Source: CAYPEK01 sp964409645
GTDB taxonomy: Bacteria; UBP15; UBA6099
Direction of reading: 5' to 3'
Assembly (NCBI GenBank): GCA_964409645.1
Contig: CAYPEK010000108.1
Span: forward strand, 1 to 14,199
Length of the DNA: 14,199 bases
This document shows positions 10,067 through 14,199 of this stretch, one piece after another; the first letter of the stretch is position 1; every line of letters begins with the position of its first letter. The position numbers and the translations under genes were made by a program. Below the pieces are notes generated by a model. The model saw nothing but the letters and a program-made list of their open reading frames with translations. It was not told where the DNA came from and ran no database searches.

Positions 10067-10405
10067 ATGAGTGATATACTGAAAAAACTACTTGGTTTGC
10101 TTGCAGGATCGGATGCCGTTTCGTACGCGGACTACAAACGCACACTGCGAGGCGACGGGACGATTCTTGTCGATGTGCGCGGGCGTGACGAGTTTGCCGA
10201 ATCGCGCCTTCCGGAAGCAGTGAACATTCCGCTCGACGAGCTCCCCGGCCGTCTGGGCGAAATCCCGAAGGACAAACAAATCGCGACGATGTGCCTGCAC
10301 GGAGTCCGCAGCGCGAAGGCGGCAAAAATGCTTAAAGCGAAAGGCTACAATGTAGTAAGCGTCGCGGGCGGTATGTCGGCGGTTCCGGAAAAAGACAAAA
10401 AATAG
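10067..10405 (+). CDS. Single-domain rhodanese-like sulfurtransferase
   Basis: 112-residue cytoplasmic protein with one rhodanese domain, which carries sulfane sulfur on an active-site cysteine. Visible marks are the DVR motif (36-38), ESRLPEAVNIPLDELP (45-60, the usual GHIPGAxNIP position), and the active-site loop C76-LHGVRS (catalytic Cys76, Arg81). The first 20 residues are a short hydrophobic/basic helix, not a convincing signal peptide. GAAAGGA (10047-10053) lies 13 nt before the ATG, rather far, so expression may be modest. A peroxiredoxin-like gene starts 43 nt downstream, suggesting a shared sulfur or thiol-stress role. The donor and acceptor cannot be told from sequence. Confidence 0.92.
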   Translation: MSDILKKLLGLLAGSDAVSYADYKRTLRGDGTILVDVRGRDEFAESRLPEAVNIPLDELPGRLGEIPKDKQIATMCLHGVRSAKAAKMLKAKGYNVVSVAGGMSAVPEKDKK

Positions 10406-10448
10406 AACGAGTTAAACGCAGGACACACATAACATAAGGAGAATGAAA

Positions 10449-10991
10449 ATGGCGGCGAAAACATATCTGAAGGTCGGCAGACCGGCTCCGGACTTTACAA
10501 TCGCGGACGCAAAAGGCTCAACATTCAGGCTTGCGGACTACAAAGGCAAGCAGTCGGTGGTGCTTGTGTTTCTGCGCTACGTGGGCTGTCCCATCTGCCA
10601 GCTCGCCCTCCACGATTTGAAAGACACCTACGATCAGTTTAAAACAAGAGGCGCGGAAGTTGTCGCGTTCGTCCAGAGCCCACGCGAAACAATCGAAAAA
10701 AGCGGTGATTTATCAATCTTCCCGTTCCGGCTCATTCCGGACCCCGACGGCGAGATTTATAAAATTTACGGCGTTGGCGATCGCGGCGTCGCCGGGATCA
10801 TCAATGCCAATACCGTTTTGCGCGATGTTCAGGCCATCGCAAGAGGCTACAAACAGGGCAAAATGGAAGGCAATATGTGGCAGCTCCCCGGCGATTTCAT
10901 TGTTGATAAAAACGGATTCCTCAAACTTGCCAGAATGGGCAAAAACGCCGGCGATAACCTCCGCCCCGATCAACTGCTCGGATATCTTTAA
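10449..10991 (+). CDS. Peroxiredoxin-like (AhpC/TSA) thioredoxin-fold protein
   Basis: 180-residue cytoplasmic thioredoxin-fold protein of the AhpC/TSA superfamily. It opens with KVGRPAPDFTIADAKG, typical of peroxiredoxins. Instead of the peroxidatic PxxxTxxC it has FLRYVGC47-PIC50, the CPxC pattern of the Prx-like2-type branch, so peroxide reduction is uncertain and a thiol-disulfide role is possible. The late block GDFIVDKNGFLKLARMG is also family-like. Two in-frame ATGs occur: 10443 sits only 1 nt after AAGGAG (10436-10441), whereas 10449 is 7 nt after it, so 10449 is chosen. It is probably cotranscribed with the rhodanese gene. Confidence 0.85.
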   Translation: MAAKTYLKVGRPAPDFTIADAKGSTFRLADYKGKQSVVLVFLRYVGCPICQLALHDLKDTYDQFKTRGAEVVAFVQSPRETIEKSGDLSIFPFRLIPDPDGEIYKIYGVGDRGVAGIINANTVLRDVQAIARGYKQGKMEGNMWQLPGDFIVDKNGFLKLARMGKNAGDNLRPDQLLGYL

Positions 10992-11026
10992 AATAGATTT
11001 ATCACCATTCACAGGTAATGTCTCTC

Positions 11027-11049
11027 AGGGGCACGTGCAACGTGCCCCT
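11027..11049. repeat. REP-like palindrome, first of a pair
   Basis: AGGGGCACGT (11027-11036) and ACGTGCCCCT (11040-11049) form a perfect 10-bp stem with a 3-nt loop. It lies 36 nt after the peroxiredoxin-like stop codon. There is no T-run on the plus side, so it is a repeat rather than an obvious intrinsic terminator. Confidence 0.8.
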
Positions 11050-11066
11050 ACATAATAATTTATTTT

Positions 11067-11094
11067 GCACGTGGGAGCCGTTGCACGTGCCCCT
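11067..11094. repeat. REP-like palindrome, second of a pair
   Basis: GCACGTG (11067-11073) pairs with CACGTGC (11084-11090), and the right arm extends to the family sequence ACGTGCCCCT (11085-11094). The left arm has lost its GGGG, so this is a degenerate copy. It lies 17 nt after the first palindrome. Confidence 0.65.
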
Positions 11095-11234
11095 ATGCTC
11101 GACTTCCCTAAGCTATTCACAAATTCCATGCGTGAACCGTTTAACATCAATTTGACGCAATAGGATTAATCTGATAATTTAAACATGCATTGAAGCAGGT
11201 TCGCATAACAAGCAATTTTCTGGGGGTAAAAAAC

Positions 11235-11891
11235 ATGAAAAAACCGGCAGCGGTTATTCTGATTTTCCTTCTTGTGCTCGTCGCTGGGCTCCAAGCCCCG
11301 GCAGCGCCGGAAAAACAGGCCAAAGAACCGCCCTCGTGGAAATCAATGGACAAGGAATCGCTCGCCAAACTGCTCCAGAACGGCGAACTCACATCGGTGG
11401 ACGCTGTCGGCCCCAATAAAATCGAGATGTGCTCGGTCGGCATTCTCGCGAAAACAACCCCGGAAAAAGTCTGGAAAGCCATCACCGATTTCGAAGGCTA
11501 CGGAAAACTCATGCCGGACTTTACAACGCCTGAAATAATAGAGCGAACGAATAAAACCGCAACCGTCCACTTCACGGTTTCCGTGCTGAAGCTGAGCCTT
11601 CTCAACATCACAACGGACTATACGCTGAAGTACACTTTCGACGCGCCGAAACGCGCGGACATCTCGTGGGTGTCCGGGCAGGTCAAAAACATCAGCGGCT
11701 ACTGGGAACTGATCCCGGTACAGGGCGGCAAGAAGACAATCGTCATATACGCCATTACGTCCGACCTCGGCTCGGCGAACCCTCTCATCGGCGCCGCGCT
11801 GAAGGAACAACCCGCGACGGTGATGGCGATCAACCTGTCGAGCGCGATCGTGCTTACCCGGCTGATCGTCAAAAAGGCGGAAACCCTCTGA
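11235..11891 (+). CDS. Exported SRPBCC (START/COQ10-like) protein, copy 1
   Basis: 218-residue protein with a signal peptide (1-23, MKKPAAVILIFLLVLVAGLQ) and no lipobox cysteine, so probably periplasmic. Residues about 62-215 fit the SRPBCC/polyketide-cyclase fold, which encloses a hydrophobic ligand: strand VGILAKTTPEKVWKAITDFEGYGKLMPDF (68-96) with the usual AT-P-VW--ITD-E-Y pattern, then beta strands and a long C-terminal helix. A WKSMDKESLAKLLQNGEL segment precedes the fold and recurs in the next protein. GGGGGT (11222-11226) lies 8 nt before the ATG at 11235, which also begins the signal peptide, so the longer frame from 11190 is not used. Ligand unknown; lipids or quinones are possibilities by family. 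Confidence 0.8.
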   Translation: MKKPAAVILIFLLVLVAGLQAPAAPEKQAKEPPSWKSMDKESLAKLLQNGELTSVDAVGPNKIEMCSVGILAKTTPEKVWKAITDFEGYGKLMPDFTTPEIIERTNKTATVHFTVSVLKLSLLNITTDYTLKYTFDAPKRADISWVSGQVKNISGYWELIPVQGGKKTIVIYAITSDLGSANPLIGAALKEQPATVMAINLSSAIVLTRLIVKKAETL

Positions 11892-11917
11892 AAACAAACC
11901 GCGAAAGGAGCTTCGAA

Positions 11918-12598
11918 ATGAAAATAAGCACACGGACAAAAAAATATACGATACTCGCGACGGCCGCCATTCTGTTCGCGGCGCTCTGCGCCCCGCAGGC
12001 ACGCGCCGCGGAGCCGCTATGGAAAAAAATGGACAGAAAACAGCTCATTAAGATGCTGGAAGGCGGCCGAGTTGCATTCGTCGATCGCGGCTTGTACCCC
12101 GGAAAGGAAATGGCGGAAGCCGGCGTCATCATCGACGCAACTCCGAAAGAAGTGTGGGCAGCCCTCACCGACTACGAAAAATACCCTGAAATGATCAACC
12201 AGATTTCAAGAGTTGACGTGCTCGACAGCAATGAGAAATCAGCCCGGCTCAGGTTCTACATGTTTCTGATCAAGCTCGGACCTGTGAAGATACAGACCAA
12301 TTATGTACAGAAGTGGACGTTCGATAAATACAAAAAGATAACGATGACCCCCGGCGAGCCGCCGAAAGATAAAAAGAAAAAAGACGAAAAAGTTATACCG
12401 ATCACTTGGGAACTCGAGCCGACGCCGGACGGCAAACGCACAATCCTGTTCCATACCACAGTCAGCGACCTGCGGGACGGCGGCGCGGTGGGCGCCTACA
12501 TGGTGGACCGCCAACCCACCATTCAGATCGGGTTTGACCTTGCGAACGCGCTGACACAAACCGAAGCCATCAAAAAACAGGTCGAGAAAAAGAAGTAA
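11918..12598 (+). CDS. Exported SRPBCC (START/COQ10-like) protein, copy 2
   Basis: 226-residue paralogue of the preceding gene, 26 nt downstream in the same operon. It has a signal peptide (1-30, ending QARA before AEP). The segment WKKMDRKQLIKMLEGG (35-50) matches WKSMDKESLAKLLQNG of copy 1. The fold follows with VIIDATPKEVWAALTDYEKYPEM (70-92), and WELEPTPDGKRTI (164-176) matches WELIPVQGGKKTI. A lysine-rich insertion (150-158, KDKKKKDEK) in a loop and a KKK end are particular to this copy. AAAGGAG (11904-11910) lies 7 nt before the ATG at 11918; an upstream in-frame ATG at 11666 lies inside copy 1 and is rejected. Ligand and role unknown; the pair probably arose by tandem duplication. Confidence 0.8.
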   Translation: MKISTRTKKYTILATAAILFAALCAPQARAAEPLWKKMDRKQLIKMLEGGRVAFVDRGLYPGKEMAEAGVIIDATPKEVWAALTDYEKYPEMINQISRVDVLDSNEKSARLRFYMFLIKLGPVKIQTNYVQKWTFDKYKKITMTPGEPPKDKKKKDEKVIPITWELEPTPDGKRTILFHTTVSDLRDGGAVGAYMVDRQPTIQIGFDLANALTQTEAIKKQVEKKK

Positions 12599-12640
12599 GC
12601 AATTCAAGCACAGCATCAAAACAATGTGCTGACGAATTGC
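12599..12640 (+). other. Hairpin directly after the SRPBCC pair
   Basis: GCAATTC (12599-12605) pairs with GAATTGC (12634-12640), and inside it AGCACA (12607-12612) pairs with TGTGCT (12625-12630). It starts right after the stop codon. There is no T-run, so it may stabilise the mRNA 3' end or assist factor-dependent termination rather than act as an intrinsic terminator. Confidence 0.5.
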
Positions 12641-12844
12641 AAAATAAAGCGGTCCACGAGAGCTGAACCGGCCATCCTTTACCGTGCAAATTCCCGCTTA
12701 TCCCCCCCTCCCCAGAGATGATCAAAACAGAATTAATTACACCAGAATAGCAAAATTATCATAATAATGTATCCGAATCAGACATGATTTCCATATATTT
12801 CATAATAAACTAACAGCAACTTCTGAGGCGTTTTTACCTATGAA
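12641..12844. other. Intergenic DNA without recognised features
   Basis: About 200 bp that turns AT-rich after 12720. I see only an imperfect palindrome (GGT..CA/TG..ACC, 12651-12669). No gene-like frame with a ribosome site is present. Confidence 0.5.
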
Positions 12845-12876
12845 AAAGCGCTTTAAACACAACCAAAACAAGCGCT
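12845..12876. promoter_or_regulatory. LacI-type palindrome and repeat half
   Basis: AAAGCGCTTT (12845-12854) is a perfect 10-bp palindrome with a central CG, the style of LacI/GalR-family operators. AAGCGCT recurs at 12870-12876, 24 bp on, and AAGCG again at 12896-12900. They lie just upstream of the Rex/CRP-like palindrome and the small RNA promoter. Binding by a LacI-type regulator is inferred. Confidence 0.4.
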
Positions 12877-12877
12877 A

Positions 12878-12897
12878 TTTGTGAATTATTTCACAAA
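12878..12897. promoter_or_regulatory. Perfect Rex/CRP-type operator palindrome
   Basis: TTTGTGAATTATTTCACAAA is an uninterrupted inverted repeat. Its inner 18 bp match the Rex consensus TTGTGAA-WWWW-TTCACAA at every position, and it also contains the CRP core TGTGA-N6-TCACA. Its centre (12887.5) is about 81-83 bp upstream of the start predicted for the small RNA, a spacing known for CRP class I activation. Repressing Rex sites more often overlap the promoter. Which regulator binds cannot be decided here. Confidence 0.65.
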
Positions 12898-12932
12898 GCG
12901 TATTGTTTCTATCTTGTTTTTTGATGGATTTA

Positions 12933-12962
12933 TGTACAAGACATCTTTTGCATCACTATAAT
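12933..12962 (+). promoter_or_regulatory. Promoter of the candidate small RNA
   Basis: A perfect -10 TATAAT (12957-12962) lies 18 bp after TGTACA (12933-12938), a weak -35 (4 of 6). A weak -35 with a strong -10 suits an activator-dependent promoter. Predicted start at 12968-12970. Confidence 0.6.
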
Positions 12963-12967
12963 AGGTC

Positions 12968-13078
12968 ATACAAAAAAAAAGAGCGGCTCTTGAGAGCCGC
13001 CGCAAGTGTCGTAATAGACACTAAGAGGAAATTGAGGAAATAAGTGGCAATTAAAGACGCGCACCATGCGCGTTTTTT
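12968..13078 (+). ncRNA. Candidate small RNA, ~110 nt, unknown family
   Basis: A promoter and an intrinsic terminator enclose about 110 nt with no convincing coding frame. Two hairpins come first: GCGGCTC/GAGCCGC (12983-12989 with 12994-13000, UUGA loop) and AGTGTC/GACACT (13005-13010 with 13017-13022, 6-nt loop). A purine-rich single-stranded stretch follows, with GAGGAAAT repeated after 1 nt (13025-13032 and 13034-13041), and then the terminator stem. The twin GGA motifs could titrate a CsrA/RsmA-type protein or pair with CU-rich mRNA; both are guesses. It matches none of the riboswitch or housekeeping RNA signatures I know (SAM, cobalamin, c-di-GMP, 6S, SRP, RNase P, tmRNA). Confidence 0.55.
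13057..13078 (+). terminator. Intrinsic terminator of the candidate small RNA
   Basis: ACGCGC (13057-13062) pairs with GCGCGT (13068-13073) around ACCAT, followed by six T (13073-13078). The upstream A residues can pair with the T-run and extend the stem. Confidence 0.85.
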
Positions 13079-13257
13079 GCTTTTTCAGAACCTTTCTTTT
13101 TTAAAACTTCCGCCCTGTTTTTTATTTAAAATTATCCTAAGAATTTCTATTCTTCAAATATTACATTTGAAGAATCGCATCCTCACATTCGGAGATTACA
13201 TACACAATTATACACACTTCAAAAACAATTTCCAGTATTTTTATAATTTTTTTTGAA
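13079..13257. other. AT-rich spacer without recognised features
   Basis: Strongly AT-rich DNA with long T and A runs. An open frame through it (from a GTG at 13044) encodes a low-complexity Phe/Leu/Ile/His-rich sequence and contains the terminator, so it is not treated as a gene. Confidence 0.5.
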
Positions 13258-13421
13258 GATGGTAGTGGATTTGCTGCCGGATCGGCGCCCCCCGCCAGGC
13301 CGGTGGACAGGAGGCGCCCCGGACAGCGCCCGGATGCTCCAACCAATGATGCCCCTAAAAGCCGCCCGAGACTCTGTTCCCCCGCATTCGTTCCCTCAAC
13401 AAGATGTCAAAACAGAGTCTC
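13258..13421. other. GC-rich structured non-coding island
   Basis: An abrupt change from AT-rich DNA to GC-rich DNA. It contains GGTAG/CTGCC (13261-13265 with 13274-13278), GGCGCCCC twice (13284-13291 and 13313-13320), further short GC stems, and an 11-bp perfect inverted repeat GAGACTCTGTT/AACAGAGTCTC (13368-13378 with 13411-13421) separated by 32 nt. Neither strand shows a believable protein. It lies downstream of the minus-strand response regulator, so it may be its 3' region, a structured RNA, or a remnant of an inserted element. The rest of the gap up to 13500 shows nothing I recognise. Confidence 0.4.
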
Positions 13422-13500
13422 ACAGAAGATGCCCAACCATACTGCCGCAACGGAACATCGGGCAATTATTAACCTTTTTAACGATCCCCCAAACCGCCCC

Positions 13501-13872
13501 TCAGGCTGTTACTACTTCCTTAAGCGCATCCTCTATGAGGTCGATATCCATCGGCTTCAAGAGGCACCGCTTCGCTCCCTCCGCCATCGCTTTTGCAACC
13601 ATCGATTGCTCGCTGTATGCCGTCATCGCGATGACGTTTGCCCGGGGCTTCCTGCTCAAAATCCTTGTTATCGTTTCTACCCCGCTGATCCCCGGAAGGA
13701 TCAGGTCCAACAGTATCAGATCGAAATCTTCTTCCTCGATCTGCTTCAACGCCTCAACCCCATCTTCGGCGGTATCCACCTCGTACCCTTTGTAATTCAG
13801 CATCTCCTTCAACCCACCCCTGACGAACCGGTCATCGTCCACCACAAGGATTTTCTTTTTGCCGTTTACCAT
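13501..13872 (-). CDS. Single-domain response regulator (receiver only)
   Basis: 123-residue CheY-like receiver with no output domain. All phosphorelay residues are present: acidic pocket D12-D13-D14, phospho-acceptor D56 in LILLDLILPG, switch T84 in IAMTAY, and K106-P107 in CLLKPMD. Cytoplasmic. GGAGAG (13881-13886, minus strand) lies 8 nt before the ATG. No histidine kinase is in the window, so it is an orphan here. It could act by protein contact, in a phosphorelay, or in motility or gene control; the sequence does not choose among them. It is divergent from the gene starting at 14176 across a palindrome-rich 300-bp region. Confidence 0.95.
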   Translation of the reverse strand: MVNGKKKILVVDDDRFVRGGLKEMLNYKGYEVDTAEDGVEALKQIEEEDFDLILLDLILPGISGVETITRILSRKPRANVIAMTAYSEQSMVAKAMAEGAKRCLLKPMDIDLIEDALKEVVTA

Positions 13873-13906
13873 ACCGCCGCCTCTCCAACCAACCGGTTAA
13901 TTATAT

Positions 13907-13922
13907 ATCAATTCCTGTGCCA
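13907..13922 (-). promoter_or_regulatory. Imperfect sigma-54-like -24/-12 element
   Basis: On the minus strand, TGGCAC-N5-TTGAT reads from 13922 to 13907, close to the sigma-54 consensus TGGCAC-N5-TTGCW. The -24 GG is present, but the -12 GC is GA, a change that usually weakens the promoter. A TATAAT (13905 to 13900) follows, without a properly spaced -35. Confidence 0.3.
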
Positions 13923-13993
13923 ACCTTCTCGCATTTTAAATCTAGCTTTATTATAAGCATTTTTTTATTTTTTTGCCTCTTAATCTTGCAGTT

Positions 13994-14013
13994 TTGTTAA
14001 TTATTCTTAACAA
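13994..14013. promoter_or_regulatory. GTTAA-N6-TTAAC palindrome, copy A
   Basis: TTGTTAA (13994-14000), TTATTC, TTAACAA (14007-14013): a perfect 7-bp inverted repeat. It is the first of three sites with the core GTTAA-N6-TTAAC between the divergent genes. Confidence 0.6.
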
Positions 14014-14024
14014 CACCTAAAGCC

Positions 14025-14052
14025 TATTGTGTTAAAAAATATTAACACAATA
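14025..14052. promoter_or_regulatory. GTTAA-N6-TTAAC palindrome, copy B
   Basis: TATTGTGTTAA (14025-14035) and TTAACACAATA (14042-14052) form a perfect 11-bp inverted repeat around 6 bp. Its first 23 bp recur exactly at 14076-14098. Its centre is 35 bp from that of copy A. Confidence 0.7.
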
Positions 14053-14075
14053 AAAAAGCCTGATACTAAAGGATA

Positions 14076-14098
14076 TATTGTGTTAAAAAATATTAACA
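14076..14098. promoter_or_regulatory. GTTAA-N6-TTAAC palindrome, copy C
   Basis: An exact 23-bp direct repeat of copy B, 51 bp downstream (about five helical turns). Its inverted repeat is limited to TGTTAA/TTAACA because the right arm diverges after 14098. It lies about 30 bp upstream of a possible promoter for the gene at 14176. Confidence 0.65.
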
Positions 14099-14118
14099 GA
14101 GGGCCGAGCCTATCCTTA

Positions 14119-14148
14119 TTGCTCTTTTTTGATAGCTTTCACTATATT
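14119..14148 (+). promoter_or_regulatory. Possible promoter of the gene at 14176
   Basis: TTGCTC (14119-14124) and TATATT (14143-14148) are 18 bp apart, giving a predicted start near 14155. The pair is only moderately good, but it is the best spaced before the strong ribosome site at 14162. Confidence 0.35.
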
Positions 14149-14175
14149 ATTAACTGTTTTCAGGAGGTTTCTCGA

Positions 14176-14199
14176 ATGTTAAAACTTCTTATCTTCAGG
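14176..14199 (+). CDS. Start of an unidentified gene, cut by the window edge
   Basis: AGGAGGT (14162-14168) lies 7 nt before an ATG that reads MLKLLIFR to the end of the window. The strong ribosome site and the promoter-like and operator-like DNA upstream make a real gene likely. Eight codons are too few to identify it; the hydrophobic start would fit a membrane or exported protein. Confidence 0.6.

Noticed and set aside
12840..12884. 14-codon frame MKKRFKHNQNKRYL, possible leader peptide
   Set aside because: No well-placed ribosome site. Its sequence coincides with the two palindromes, which explain the bases better.
13044..13256. 70-codon open frame with a GTG start and GAGG upstream
   Set aside because: The frame runs straight through an intrinsic terminator and then through AT-rich DNA giving low-complexity Phe/Leu/Ile/His sequence. 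The GAGG belongs to the repeated motif of the candidate small RNA.
13258..13421. RNase P, SRP, tmRNA, tRNA or integron attC site
   Set aside because: None of the conserved core motifs of these elements could be found on either strand.
13994..14098. CRISPR array
   Set aside because: Only two exact repeats plus one partial, with unequal spacing (35 and 51 bp) and strongly palindromic AT-rich units. Operator sites fit better.

Overview
This 14.2 kb window looks like a chromosomal segment of a Gram-negative-type, probably anaerobic or facultative, environmental bacterium. Genes are moderately GC-rich with strong GGAGG-type ribosome binding sites, and five or six products carry Sec signal peptides. 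The intergenic DNA is AT-rich and palindrome-rich. A DUF134 regulator with a NifX-like partner, pyruvate phosphate dikinase, a PIG-L deacetylase/fucosidase pair and REP-like palindromes would suit the PVC group (Lentisphaerota, Kiritimatiellota, Omnitrophota) or a related anaerobic lineage. No rRNA or other taxonomic marker is present, so this placement is only a guess.

Layout, left to right. (1) 1-470: thioredoxin gene with its own promoter and a terminator-like hairpin. (2) 511-1525: a DUF134 regulator and a NifX/NifB-like iron-sulfur protein behind a clear promoter bracketed by two copies of one 20-bp palindrome. (3) 1582-2883: a stand-alone condensation/acyltransferase-fold protein. (4) 3060-5938: pyruvate phosphate dikinase with a palindrome in its leader and a textbook terminator. 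(5) 6031-8973: a translationally coupled pair of exported glycan-acting proteins, a PIG-L deacetylase and a GH29 alpha-L-fucosidase, convergent with an exported protein of unknown function (8984-9856, minus strand). (6) 10067-10991: a rhodanese and a peroxiredoxin-like protein. (7) 11235-12598: two tandem exported SRPBCC (START-like) proteins that look like an old duplication. (8) 12599-13500: no convincing protein gene. It holds a likely ~110-nt small RNA with -10 box and terminator, an 18-bp palindrome matching the Rex consensus (and the CRP core) about 80 bp upstream of its start, and farther on a GC-rich structured stretch with an 11-bp inverted repeat. (9) 13501-14199: an orphan receiver-domain protein on the minus strand and the first eight codons of a divergent gene, separated by about 300 bp with three GTTAA-N6-TTAAC palindromes.

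How the genes fit together: thioredoxin, rhodanese and the peroxiredoxin-like protein point to thiol/sulfur and redox handling. PPDK links pyruvate and PEP, typically for gluconeogenesis or PPi-based energy metabolism. The deacetylase/fucosidase operon points to trimming of fucosylated, N-acetylated glycans outside the cytoplasm. No CRISPR array, prophage, insertion sequence, tRNA or rRNA was seen. The most original material is in the non-coding DNA: the operator pairs, the candidate redox- or cAMP-controlled small RNA, and a shared family of GGGGCACG-type palindromes placed after genes.
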